Below the pieces are notes generated by a model that had not been told where the DNA came from, did not search any database, and saw only the letters and a list, made by a program, of their open reading frames with translations. This document shows positions 40,551 to 52,600 of a stretch of DNA of 64,000 nucleotides, one piece after another. Both the position numbers and the translations under genes were made by a program. This DNA is from Luzula sylvatica (Eukaryota; Streptophyta; Magnoliopsida; Poales; Juncaceae): the NCBI GenBank assembly GCA_946800325.1, contig OX326959.1, forward strand, positions 50,164,784-50,228,783, written 5' to 3'. The number at the start of each line of letters is the position of its first letter. Position 1 is the stretch's first letter.

Positions 40551-41773
40551 TTAGACTTTAGTATCATGTTGTTAATTGAAGTATTTGTTCCAATGTTTAT
40601 CATTGTTTATCGAAGTATTATTTTTAATCTAAAATATTTGTTGGAGTAGTTCGTGGATATTTTTTTCTTTTAATGTATGGAATCTAATTTATTTTTTGCA
40701 AAAAATTATTGAGTTGATTATTTTCCAGAATATCATTTCATATGTTTTAGTTACTACATTTGGTTCCTTTTGTTCTATCCAAACAAAAAAATTGCAACAA
40801 CATTTGTCATAATTACTTACATTCAAACATTGAGAATTATAATGCAATTGCGATAATCATAACACGAGAATTCCGATTACTAAAGTAATGTCTAATGCCA
40901 CTATCCAAACAGCCCCCAAATTTAATGCAAAACAAAAAAAAAATAGAAATATACTAGAAAAAATAAATACATGTGCTAGTGTGGTGAGCGAAGAATGATT
41001 GGAGAATAATTTTTAGTGAAGCAGGGTGTGAGTTTATTTATAGCGAATTGTTTTGACATTTCAATTTGAGAAATACACCGTTCTCTATTTTTGAAAAGCC
41101 AAGAAATCCATCGCAAACAATGTATCAACTTTTGAAATGTCGACGTTCTCTTCTCGACTTTTGAAAATTCGAGACCATGCTCTTTTTGTTTTACGTGTGT
41201 AATGTTGTACGATTTCTTTCAAAAAAAAAATGTTGTACGATTATGGCTGGTTTAAAGGGTGGTTAAAATAGTTAAATGGTCTCAACTTTTGAAAGTTGAC
41301 AATTCGCTATCTCTAGTCGAAAGTATTATTTCTCAAAATACCAAATTCTTTTTGTTTATTTTGTGTAATACCAAACTTAATTGTGTAGAGACAAAATTTT
41401 CCCAAATTTAAGTTCCGGATAAAGTTAATTGAACATAATATTGATAGTAATCTATAAATTTATGATTTTTATTTAAAAAAATTGTTGTTTAATAAAAATA
41501 AGTATACTTCACAATTAAAATTAATTGTGAATATAAGAAAATTATATTTGTATATATCAAATTATTATATATATGTTATATATAAAACGAATTGAACCAT
41601 AGATGAATAGTCAAATTGACGAATTAATAGCGTATTTTATTTTATTTTACCGAATTAAAAATGTTTGATTTGAATTATACAAAAAATATTATTCGTAATT
41701 ATGGATATGACTCGACAGAGATAACTTCAAATTAATTGCAAAATTAAAATACATAAATTATTACTACATGCTA
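40551..41773. other. AT-rich region without gene
   Basis: No protein-like frame. TTTTGAAA(A/G)(G/T)T words recur between 41085 and 41300, and ATGTTGTACGATT is duplicated at about 41200 and 41231. I cannot link these to a known element. Confidence 0.5.
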
Positions 41774-42678
41774 TCTATACTAGTCCTAATCGAGAACAGA
41801 TGAGGAAAATTTGACACGTGTCCCATTTTCTCGCGGCCCGTCGGTGATACACAGCCGTCGCAAATACTTTTTACCTCGGCCCGTCGGTGAAACATAGCCG
41901 TCGCAAATACTTTTTACCACGGCCCGTCGCAACTTAAACCGTCGAAGATATCATTTAACCACGGACCGTCGCAGATTAAACCGTCGCAGATATATAATAA
42001 TTCAAAATAATTCAACTCTTTTTGCTGTTGAGCCACGTCGTGCCAATGGGTATTTTTTGCTTTTACCCATATTTTTCTAAAATTAACATTTTGGTCTTTT
42101 TATATTTACATTCTGGTCCAATTTGATTTGTATTTTGGTCCTTTTTAAAATTTACATTTTGGTCCTTTTCCCCTTGCCCGGCAAGAAGTATTTTTTGCTT
42201 TTACCCTTATTTTTCTACAATTTACATTTTGGTCTTTTTTATTTATATTTTGGTCTAATTTAATTTACATTTTGGTCCTTTCTTAAATTTACATTTTGGT
42301 CCTTTTTAATTTATATTTTGATCATTTTTTACATTTTGATCTTTTTTCCTTATTTTACATTTTGGTCATTTTTTACATTTCGGTCTTTTTTTTGCTATTT
42401 TACATAGATATTAAAATTTGCGAATATGTTCTGATTATATTAATCGATTTTAGAAGCACCTGAACAAATGCTATTTGAAAATAATATTCGTGATAGACTA
42501 ATTTCATGAACCTTATGCATCTATTGACATCATGATATTTGCAATATGTTATGATTAGATTAATTTAGTTCAAACACATGCGCGTTATTTTGCACACGCG
42601 TTAATTCGCACACACGTTAATTCTATTTAAATAATTATATAAAAAACATCCCGCGCAATTGCGTGGGAATAAAGCTAG
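41774..42678 (+). mobile_element. Non-autonomous Helitron, 905 bp
   Basis: The 5' end TCTATACTA matches the plant Helitron TC terminus. The 3' end is a GC-rich hairpin (CCCGCGCAATTGCGTGGG, 42649-42666) followed by AATAAAG and CTAG at 42675-42678. The element lies exactly between A (41773) and T (42679), the Helitron target. Inside are about four direct repeats of a unit with GGCCCGTCG and GCCGTCGCAAATA (41835-41990) and many copies of TTTACATTTTGGTC (42080-42400). There is no Rep-helicase, so it must have been moved in trans. Confidence 0.88.
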
Positions 42679-43157
42679 TGATTTTTAAAAGATGAAGTTT
42701 ATAGGGCTTGTTTGTTTTGAGGGATTGTGATATACATGGATAGTGAAATACATGTGTTTCACTATCCATGTATTTGGTAATCCATGTGAGTTGTTTGATT
42801 TGTTGTATTTTGAAATCATGTATATCAAATCCCTTGTTTGGTTCTTTGGTACAAAATCCAGGATTTGAATATTATAAAATATTATATTTATATTATTTTA
42901 TTGTATAATATAATATTGTATTATATTATAATATTATATTATATTATATTACTTCAATTCTTATTATATAATATAATATAATATAATATTATATTATAAT
43001 ATTATATCATAAAATAACATTATATAATAACATTATATAATATAATATAATATAATATAATATTATATTATAATATTATATCATAAAATAACATTATATA
43101 ATTTAATATAATATTATATGTATGTCATTTAATTCTTATTATATAATATAATATAAT

Positions 43158-44510
43158 TGATAACGGTCTTTTTGCACGTCTAAAATGTGTATCGTTGTTT
43201 TAAGTCCCGTAATATCAAACAAGTGAATTATATGGTTGTATAGCAGAAAATAATAGATTCGTTCCACAGGGAGCTATTGCGTCAAAATAGGATTAAACTT
43301 CAGATCTTTAAAATAATTATTTCGAAGTTTCCAAAATTAATGAAAATTTGTGCAGAGATAGGTCTGAATATTATCAAATTTATCCTAAAATTTCAAACAA
43401 TTTGGACAACGGAATAAAAAGTTATTAACGAATTACAATCAGGTCTCTGAAAAACAGTCTCCTGGAAACAGCAGGTTTTCAGTTTAAGTGACAATTTTCA
43501 AAGACTCATATCAATTCGAATATTTCATGAAATTCTACGATTCAAAAAGTTCCCGAAACTAGAAATCAAGATCTACGCAGAACTAGAATATCACACAAAG
43601 AGAGCACAAGATCGAATGCAAGAAACAAGATTTAGAACAAAGATTTTTATAGATTCAAACAAGTTTTCTTTACACGACTTCAAACAGTCATTCAACATAC
43701 AAGAAATTCAAGATATAAAAGAATACACCTAGATTGCGTAAAGAAAGGTTCAACGTGCCAAGAGGAGCTCCTTTCCTCGCCTAGTGTCGTCGCTCGATGC
43801 TCGAACCGCTAGAAAGCTAGGACGGTACGAGCGCTTCTCGCTCGAAGTTGTCGACTCTCCCGGATGAAGAAAGCTCCGAGTCCGGTTGTGACGTGTATCT
43901 TCTGCGACTAGCTTCGATTAGATCGATTCACCGGATGAAGTAAGCTTCGAGTCCGGCAAACAATCACTCGAGAATTCGAGTAATTCTTGAATGGTTCTTG
44001 ACGTTCTTGAAAGTTCTTGGAAGTGCTTAGAGAGAGAGAGAGAAGAAAGGGGAGGGAAGAAGAAGCAATCCTGCCCCAAGGGCCTTTGGGGTCTATTTAT
44101 AGTGCATTAGGAGCCTTCCCATTGGTCTAGAGATTGTTGAGAGGATTGAGGGTAGTTTGGTAATTGTAGGTGAGGTAGGTGGGCTGAATGGTGGTTAAAG
44201 TGTGAGTGGTTTTCGTATAGAATTTGGTGTAGACTTTTGTGTGGTAGATTTCTTGCCTCCTTCTTCATACGTGTACCGAAATGGACAGTATAATATATCG
44301 ATTTTATCGGCGCGAGGAGAGGAAGACAACTACACTGTTGGAATGCCAGAAACTTTCGCCCAAAAACCTAAAATTATCAATAAAACACACTTAGTGAAGA
44401 AATATTCTTGCTATCTCAAATATGAACAATTATATATATAAAGTTGTGATTCAAAAGGGCTAAAATCCCCAAATTAGATATCAAAAAGGTGCTTTATTTT
44501 CCTCTTATCA
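43158..44510 (-). repeat. 3' LTR (1353 bp)
   Basis: Nearly identical to the LTR at 47279-48612. It contains 19 extra bases at about 43612-43630, lying between two ACAAGAT words, which looks like slippage or deletion between direct repeats in the other copy. The ORF-like 79 codons at 44202-44441 are simply part of the LTR and are duplicated in the other one. Confidence 0.93.
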
Positions 44511-44530
44511 AATACCCCCACACTTAGCTT
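44511..44530 (-). other. Polypurine tract
   Basis: On the minus strand AAGTGTGGGGGTATT lies directly before the 3' LTR, where plus-strand DNA synthesis should be primed. A second copy of AAGTGTGGGGGG lies at about 45797-45808. Confidence 0.65.
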
Positions 44531-44973
44531 TTGTCGTCCTCGACAAAATAAAACGTAATAAAATATATTTTAAGCACAAAAAATACAAGTTAGGTTTTGT
44601 TGAAATTGTAATCACACTATCTCATAAATTTGAATTTCACAAGAAATATTTATGCTCTCTTAATCATATGTTATTTCAAGAGGAACAAAATATCAAACTT
44701 CTATAATGAGGATTTTGCCAATTTTTAAGATATTTATTAAGAAATGATTTTCACTCGAAAAAGATAGTTAAACACCACATAATGAACGTAACACCACATA
44801 ATTAAAGAGGAAAAATCTTTTAAAAGTATTAATAGAACCAATTTTTTCATTTTTGCAAAAGTTGACCTTAAATGTAAGTAATTCACTTTTATAACCGCTC
44901 GGTACGTAAGTACTTGGGTCCTCCTTAAATCCAACCAAATTTCCTTAAATTTTGCTCAAAAATATTATTTTAT

Positions 44974-45107
44974 ATTTTTCTTTTTTTTTCTTTTCTTTTT
45001 TTTTCTTTTGCTTTTTTTCTATTTTCTTTTTCTTTTCTTTTTTTTCTTTTTTTTTTCTTTTTTTCTTTTTTTCTTTCTTTTTTTTTTCTTTTTTCTTTCT
45101 TCTTTCA
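44974..45107. repeat. Polypyrimidine low-complexity tract
   Basis: About 130 bases of only T and C on the plus strand (TTTTTC-type units), inside the retrotransposon between the ORF and the 3' LTR. Read in the element's direction it is a long purine tract. Confidence 0.9.
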
Positions 45108-45961
45108 TTGAAATAGTTTTATATAAAATATTAATTCACAATGTTTCGAACCGATCATGAGTACGGTTCGCTCATGCCCGGCTTACTCCATTGCGAATTC
45201 TTTTTGAAAAAATCGCGGGCGCAATAAAATTCCGTTTGGTTGGAACATAAGTCGCCATGAACGGTTAGGATCCTTAAGTGTAAGTTGTCAAATTTTTAAA
45301 CTAATGCAAAAACTACCAAAAATGGTTGAATAAAACTTTTTAGAATTTCTAAATTAAGAATGGGTTCTTATTCAAAAATGGTGTGCCACATAAATCATAA
45401 TAAAAATCATTTAAAATAAATACTTCTTTAAGCAAATCTTATTATAGACGGGATTGAATCCCAAATTAGTCTCATAAAAGACCGTTTATTGTTTTCTTTA
45501 ATATTCATTTGAGAAAAAGAATATTCTTTAAGTGGATGGTGAAAATTCTTTTTAAGAAGATGTGTGATTGTTTAGACTTGATCGTGGAGAAAAACCATTT
45601 CTTTAACAAGTATTTAAGTGCTTAAAAATCGAGGACGATCACGAAAAATTGATTTAAAATATGATATATACAATGGTGGTAGAATTTTTTAATTTTTAAA
45701 ATTTTTAAAATTTTCAATTTTCATAAAAGCAAAATAAAAGCATAAAAAATAAATAAAATAAAAGCGAATATATACAAAGGAAATCCAAATATTATCCCCC
45801 CACACTTATTTCCAAGCTTGTCCTCAAGCGAAAAGATACGAAAAAAAATGTCGACTAAAATAGAAAAAAGATGGATAGATAAAACCTGAATTTTTTTTGG
45901 TGCGTGGGTTGCCTCCCAACTAGCGCCCTTTCTTTTACGTCTTTGAGCTAGACACCCAAAG

Positions 45962-47122
45962 TTAGCCTATTTCGAGATTATATGAGGCGCTTATGCTTTT
46001 AGCGGCTTTACGACCGCCTTTGAGCAGTCTCATTAAGAGATTGGAGACTTGAGCGATTGCCATGATTATTTTTCGTTTAGCGTAAGTTGAACTTGGCGTG
46101 AAGAGTTTCTTTATTTCATCTTGGATTTTTCCAAGATTTTCTTCTAAAGGCCTTTGTTGGAGAGGCGTTGTAAGAGGCGTGAGTGTCTCGAATGTATTTG
46201 ACTTCCTTGATAAATCTACACAAGGTGAATTTCTATCATGAGAAGCATCATAGTTCTTAAATGAATTAAAATTCATGATATATGGAAAGAATTCACCTTG
46301 GAGAATTGTAGATTTTTCTTCTTGCTCGTTTGATAATTGCGCGTTTTCATCGATTGGAGTGAGTTGAACCGTCTTTTGGAGAGTCGAATCCAATGACACC
46401 TTTTCTTCTTCAATGATCGTTCCAATGCTTTCATCGAATCCCCCTATACTTGAACTCTTATCACCTTCAATCTCCACAATCTCCTCGTTTGAATATTCTA
46501 ACTCGAGACAAGTCACTCTTTGATCTAGATCATTTACGATGGATTGAATATTTCCGAGTCGTCGAGAGGTGGTTTTAATCTCATGCGAGATACCACTTAT
46601 CTCTTGTTTGATTTCTTGTTTGATTTCTTCAAAATCTTGTTTGATTTCTTCATAAACTTGTTCTTGCTTTTGTTTAAGAGATACCATCATCGCCATCATT
46701 TCCTCCATCATTCTTTTTAATTCTTGGTCTTGATCTTCGTTTTGGGATTGAAATTGTGGATCTTGGTAATCAAATTCATGTTGAGATTCGAGTTCGTTTT
46801 GAGAAGGTTCGTATATGGGGTTTGAGTAATTATTGGTGGTTTCGGTATAGGATTGTGTCTCATAACCCCATGGGGATTCGTTTTCGTATTCGCGAGATTC
46901 GTAGATGGGATTTTGATAAAGGGTCTCGGTGTGTGATTCTTCGTATTGATTTGAGGTGGAACATGAGAGCAAACCGAGCCTTCGTTCTTCTTTTCTTTCT
47001 TCCCATTCGTCGATGTCTTGATTGATCATTTCTTTAAGCGTCATGAGTTTTGGATATCTTCTTGGAGTTCTTTCTTGAGTTAGCAATTCTCCAAACGTTC
47101 TTGGTCTTTCTTGATGATCCAT
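45962..47122 (-). CDS. Acidic coiled-coil ORF of the non-autonomous retrotransposon
   Basis: Intact 386-aa frame starting with ATG at 47122, about 135 bases after the primer site. The N-terminus (MDHQERPRTFGELLTQERTP) is followed by a Tyr/Asn/Glu-rich segment. Residues of about 130-200 form a strong coiled coil with KQEQVYEEIKQDFEEIKQEI. An acidic stretch follows, and the C-terminus is basic (KRKIIMAIAQVSNLLMRLLK, then GGRKAAKS). No CCHC knuckle, protease or polymerase motif is visible. Its position is that of gag. A structural or packaging role is inference; I do not recognise a named family. The frame is undamaged, which fits the young age of the insertion. Confidence 0.75.
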   Translation of the reverse strand: MDHQERPRTFGELLTQERTPRRYPKLMTLKEMINQDIDEWEERKEERRLGLLSCSTSNQYEESHTETLYQNPIYESREYENESPWGYETQSYTETTNNYSNPIYEPSQNELESQHEFDYQDPQFQSQNEDQDQELKRMMEEMMAMMVSLKQKQEQVYEEIKQDFEEIKQEIKQEISGISHEIKTTSRRLGNIQSIVNDLDQRVTCLELEYSNEEIVEIEGDKSSSIGGFDESIGTIIEEEKVSLDSTLQKTVQLTPIDENAQLSNEQEEKSTILQGEFFPYIMNFNSFKNYDASHDRNSPCVDLSRKSNTFETLTPLTTPLQQRPLEENLGKIQDEIKKLFTPSSTYAKRKIIMAIAQVSNLLMRLLKGGRKAAKSISASYNLEIG

Positions 47123-47257
47123 CTTGCTCTACTCCGTGTACCTCGCAAGAATAAAAAAATTTCGAAATTAGTGAAATATCAAGTTCAAACTTATCAATTC
47201 TATTAAAAATATCACTCAAGATTGCAAGTTCGATTCATAATTTGACTTAAACATTAC

Positions 47258-47275
47258 TCCCCGGCAGCGGCGCCA
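47258..47275 (-). other. Primer binding site, tRNA-Asp type
   Basis: Reads TGGCGCCGCTGCCGGGGA on the minus strand, three bases after the 5' LTR. Athila-like elements carry TGGCGCCGTTGCCGGGGA, complementary to the 3' end of tRNA-Asp, so this site differs by one base. Confidence 0.82.
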
Positions 47276-47278
47276 TTT

Positions 47279-48612
47279 TGATAACGGTCTTTTTGCACGT
47301 CTAAAATGTGTATCGTTGTTTTAAGTCCCGTAATATCAAACAAGTGAATTATATGGTTGTATAGCAGAAAATAATAGATTCGTTCCACAGGGAGCTATTG
47401 CGTCAAAATAGGATTAAACTTCAGATCTTTAAAATAATTATTTCGAAGTTTCCAAAATTAATGAAAATTTGTGCAGAGATAGGTCTGAATATTATCAAAT
47501 TTATCCTAAAATTTCAAACAATTTGGACAACGGAATAAAAAGTTATTAACGAATTACAATCAGGTCTCTGAAAAACAGTCCCCTGGAAACAGCAGGTTTT
47601 CAGTTTAAGTGACAATTTTCAAAAACTCATATCAATTCGAATATTTCATGAAATTCTACGATTCAAAAAGTTCCCGAAACTAGAAATCAAGATCTACGCA
47701 GAACTAGAATATCACACAAAGAGAGCACAAGATTTAGAACAAAGATTTTTATAGATTCAAACAAGTTTTCTTTACACGACTTCAAACAGTCATTCAACAT
47801 ACAAGAAATTCAAGATAGAAAAGAATACACCTAGATTGCGTAAAGAAAGGTTCAACGTGCCAAGAGGAGCTCCTTTCCTCGCCTAGTGTCGTCGCTTGAT
47901 GCTCGAACCGCTAGAAAGCTAGGACGGTACGAGCGCTTCTCGCTCGAAGTTGTCGACTCTCCCGGATGAAGAAAGCTCCGAGTCCGGTTGTGACGTGTAT
48001 CTTCTGCGACTAGCTTCGATTAGATCGATTCACCGGATGAAGTAAGCTTCGAGTCCGGCAAACAATCACTCGAGAATTCGAGTAATTCTTGAATGGTTCT
48101 TGACGTTCTTGAAAGTTCTTGGAAGTGCTTAGAGAGAGAGAGAGAAGAAAGGGGAGGGAAGAAGAAGCAATCCTGCCCCAAGGGCCTTTGGGGTCTATTT
48201 ATAGTGCATTAGGAGCCTTCCCATTGGTCTAGAGATTGTTGAGAGGATTGAGGGTAGTTTGGTAATTGTAGGTGAGGTAGGTGGGCTGAATGGTGGTTAA
48301 AGTGTGAGTGGTTTTCGTATAGAATTTGGTGTAAACTTTTGTGTGGTAGATTTCTTGCCTCCTTCTTCATACGTGTACCGAAATGGACAGTATAATATAT
48401 CGATTTTATCGGCGCGAGGAGAGGAAGACAACTACACTGTTGGAATGCCAGAAACTTTCGCCCAAAAACCTAAAATTATCAATAAAACACACTTAGTGAA
48501 GAAATATTCTTGCTATCTCAAATATGAACAATTATATATATAAAGTTGTGATTCAAAAGGGCTAAAATCCCCAAATTAGATATCAAAAAGGTGCTTTATT
48601 TTCCTCTTATCA
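47279..48612 (-). repeat. 5' LTR (1334 bp)
   Basis: Direct copy of 43158-44510 in the same orientation with TG...CA ends. It should contain the promoter of the element. Confidence 0.93.
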
Positions 48613-49236
48613 ATAATGTAATATTATATTATATTACTTTAATTAATTTATATTATATTATATTATATTACTTTAATTAATTAATATTATATTATGTTAT
48701 GTTATATTATATTATATTATTTATATTGTTTTATATTATAGTATATATTTTTTATGTTGTTATCTGATGTTATATTGTTTTATATTGTTTTATATTATAT
48801 TGGTTTATATTATATTACATTACATTATATTATATTATAATATTTTGTATTATATTATGTTATATTATATTATATTATATTATAATATATTATATTATGT
48901 TATATTGTTTTATATTATATTATAAATTGTTTTAAATTTTATTATATTACATTATAAAATAGTACATAATATATTATTATTGTTTTTTAATATAATATAA
49001 TATAATTATAATATAATTATTGTTCATGAATATAATTTAAAGAAATATTATTATTTATTATAATCAAATACATGGATACCTCTATCCATGGATTTGTAAT
49101 ACCGATTTTGAAATGGGAGTACGAACTGGGACAAGAAATAATATCCCATTTAATCCCTCAAAACAAACAAGAAATTTTCGGTTTATCCCGAATATTGAAA
49201 TCCTATCTCATCTAATCCCTCGAAACAAACAAGCCC

Positions 49237-49682
49237 ATAGTGAAACCCTGTGATGTGTACCGTCGAAGTTCCCAGATCTGTAAAAATAAATATTTGGATT
49301 AATAATTACAGGGAGACCACATTTCATCAAGACCACGAATGAATGAGTTTGTAGGGTTTTTTCGGTAATCGTAGTTTTATTGTAAAAAATGATGAAAATT
49401 CAAATTTTAATAAATAATTAAATAAGAAATATATTTTTGTTTCAGACAGATAAGTTAGATAATGTCAAGAAATAAAGTTGACAATTTAGATTTAGTGCTA
49501 ATTTTTCTTTTTCTTTTAAAAATAAAAAGAATGGAGGCCAAACTCTTGACTTTATTTTTCAAAATTGAATTCATCCTCACTTCATTCCACTCACCTACTT
49601 GGTCCTCTTCTCTCCTCCCGATCCCTCCGCCGTCGCCTTCCTTCCCGTTCAACTCCGGCGGCTGGCTATACGGGCTCCCTCA
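49237..49682. other. BSL1 upstream region
   Basis: Spacer between the TIR element and the BSL1 start. The last 120 bases are CT-rich with CTCCTC words and look like a 5' leader. The promoter of BSL1 therefore lies within about 400 bases of the nested transposons. Confidence 0.55.
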
Positions 49683-52600
49683 ATGGCTACTACTCCCAAG
49701 CCATGGGTCATACCTGCGCCTTTGTATCGACCAGTTGAGGATGCTACCTGGAATACGGAGGAGGATGCGCCGGGGCCGAGGTGTGCCCATTCGTTGACGG
49801 CTGTTGCGCCGACCAAGAACCACGGACCTCGCCTAATCCTCTTTGGTGGTGCCACCGCCATAGAAGGTGGCGCCTCCTCAGGTGTCCCTGGCATCAGTTA
49901 GTCATTATTCTTATTCTTAATTCTCCTTATTTTGCTAACATTACCTCGCAAAAAAACTCGAATTCGAGTTAAATCTCTTTTTGGGCGGTGCCCTGCAATG
50001 AATTTGAACTAATCACTTTTTAAATATTTGGGCTGGGAGTTACTGGCTTACATCGTCCTAGGTTTTATTCGTGCTGCCTTCATTTTTATTTCTGTCTCTT
50101 ACTGTAATTCTGCGGAACCTTACTTCGTGACGTTCTCTTAATTTTTTCACGAACTCAGTTTAGGTTTTGCAAAATTATTAACAGAATATAATTAGTTACT
50201 GATTTCTTGCGTGTAGGGCTAGCTGGTGTGACTAATTCGGTTCACGCTTATGATGTCAACTCAAAAAAATGGACCAGGTTTGTTTTGTTCATTATACTTT
50301 AACTTAGATACTTAATAAATCTATTTGATGGAGAACCCGATTTGTAGAAATTTTAAATTTGGTGTTAAATTTAAAAAAAAAGGGAATTTTGGGGGTTCCA
50401 ATGTAATGACCCCTTTAAACATTGTTCTTATTAAATATTAATTATCAGCTTAATTATGAGAAATTTATTTTTACAAAATGTTAAATTTTGATAGAATGCA
50501 TCCAGCTGGCGAGGCGCCGTCACCGAGGGCAGCTCATGCAGCAGCTGCAGTTGGTACTATGGTTGTTTTCCAGGTAATTGTTTTTTTCAATTAAACTATA
50601 AACAGGCCCTAAAATATCACTAATTTGCAAAAATACCCCTCCCTTTGTCTTTTGCATCTGTTGACCTGTATATTTTGTTGGCAGGGTGGGATCGGGCCAG
50701 CTGGACACTCAACAGATGATCTTTACGTGCTCGACCTCACAAATGACAAGTTCAAGTGGCATAGGTTAATCAAAAGAGTTCACCTTTTCCTTTAGTTTGA
50801 CTCAAAAAAATTGTAACCTTTTACCTGGGATAAGTTTGATATTTTGACAGGCTTGTTGTTCAAGGTGCTGGACCTGGTCCGCGCTATGGCCATGCAATGG
50901 ATTTGATTGCTCAGCGTTATCTCGTAACAGTTAGTGGCAATGACGGTAATAAAATGATCGAAGATTATTTAATATTTTTATATCTATATTTCAATATTGA
51001 AATGATTAACCAATCAAGTTCGTTGAGTACAGGAAAGAGAGTATTATCAGATGCTTGGGTTTTGGACACAGCACAAAAACCTTACAGATGGCAGAAGCTC
51101 AATCCTGAGGGAGATCGACCCTTGGGTCGAATGTAAGCTTACAAATTACAAGGCCCAAATATATTTTATTTTTATTTTTCCGTTCTTATGTTTTTGTATG
51201 AATAGGTATGCTTCTGCGAGTGCTAGATCAGATGGCATGCTCTTGCTTTGTGGAGGAAGAGACTCTTCTGGAGTGGTACGAGCTTCTCTTTCTTTCTTTG
51301 GAATCAAGCTACTTAAATGGCACTGCATATTTACTAAGGGTATTTGTGATATTTCAGCCTCTGTCTGACGCGTATGGGTTATTAATGCATACAAACGGAC
51401 AATGGGAATGGACTCTTGCCCCCGGAGTGTCTCCTTCTCCTCGGTATCAGCATGCTACGGTATGTCTATTCTTCCTTTCTGTGAATAATTTAACCCTAAC
51501 TTTATTTCTTATTGTTCTTTTTTTTCCGAAAAAAAGATAGATCTACTTCTTAAAATTCTATAAAAGTTTATAGGTGTTTGTGGGGGCTCGTCTACACGTA
51601 ACTGGTGGCGTGCTTAGAGGTGGCCGATCTATCGAAGGAGAAGGAGCTATTGCAGGTAATTTAATTTTTTTTCTTCCCTTTAACCTTTTTATGTTTATGT
51701 GCAAAGTATAACGATATGTTTTTAGTACTGGACACTGCTGCGGGGGTTTGGCTCGATAGAAACGGGATAGTGACTTCATCGCGCAACAAGTCTTCAAGCG
51801 AGCAAGATCCCTCCGTTGAACTCCTTCGCAGGTGTCGTCACGCTACCACATCTGTTGGCTCTCAAATTTTCATTTATGGTGGTCTTTTAAAAGGAGGTAT
51901 TTACTTCACCATTAGTATCTCGAGGCCTTTATTGTGGTTCGTATTCATTGTTTTAATTAAACCTTTTGTTTTTTTAATTAATTGGTTTGACCAGATATGC
52001 TTCTAGAAGATTTTCTGGTAGCGGAAAATTCACCTTTTCAATCCGAGATTCCTAGTTCTATTTACAATACTGATGGAGTTCACGCCGAGACGAATCACAA
52101 GGACCCAAATGGAAAATCAGAAGCTTCCTCCAGTTCGAGGTATTTCATTTTGTTTTCTACATATTTATTTAAACTTTTGAATTTTTTTTACAAGAACTTT
52201 ATCAAATGATTGGTCAGCACGGACCAGAGATCGATGGAGATGCTTATCCAAGCATCTGTTGAGGAGGCCGAGGCCGTTAGTGCGGTTTGGCGAATTGCAA
52301 AAGAAGCCTCGCTGGCTTCTTCTGAAGAAAGTCTCTCTGATGAAAAAGATTCCGATTCTCAAGTCGACGACAAATCGCCCGTCTCTGACAACTCGAATGT
52401 CTCTGATTCCCTTCAACCCAGCGTCAAACTCCATCCTCGCGCAGTATACTTCTTTTTTTTCTTCTCTTCTTCTCGATATATTATTTGTGATCTAATTTTT
52501 TTTTTGTTTCTCAGGTTGTAGTTGCGAAAGAGACGGTAGGAAGTTTGGGTGGGTTGGTTAGGCAACTTTCACTAGACCAATTCGAGAACGAGAGTAGGAG

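Larger units (their letters stand above)
43158..48612 (-). mobile_element. Young non-autonomous LTR retrotransposon, Athila-like priming
   Basis: 5.46 kb element with two long direct repeats (43158-44510 and 47279-48612), TG...CA ends and a perfect 5-bp target duplication ATAAT (43153-43157 and 48613-48617). It is oriented leftward: the right LTR is the 5' one, followed on the minus strand by the primer site, the only ORF and a G-rich polypurine tract. No protease, reverse transcriptase, RNase H or integrase is present, so it depends on an autonomous partner. The LTRs differ at only about five substitutions plus one 19-bp indel, which implies a recent insertion. Confidence 0.92.
42704..49236. 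mobile_element. PIF/Harbinger-like TIR element, split by an LTR retrotransposon
   Basis: Left end GGGCTTGTTTGTTTTGAGGG (42704) and right end, read inward, GGGCTTGTTTGTTTCGAGGG (49236) are inverted repeats with one mismatch over 20 bases. Both ends are flanked by ATA, a 3-bp target duplication. Subterminal TACATGGATA/TATCCATG words are also inverted. The inside is nearly pure AT with TATAA/ATATT runs (42880-43157 and 48613-48980). Without the 5.46 kb inserted retrotransposon (with one target copy) the element is about 1.07 kb and non-coding. Confidence 0.78.

Noticed and set aside
44202..44441. 79-codon frame, repeated almost identically at 48304-48543
   Set aside because: Both lie at the same place in the two LTRs, so the repetition is explained by LTR duplication, not a gene family.
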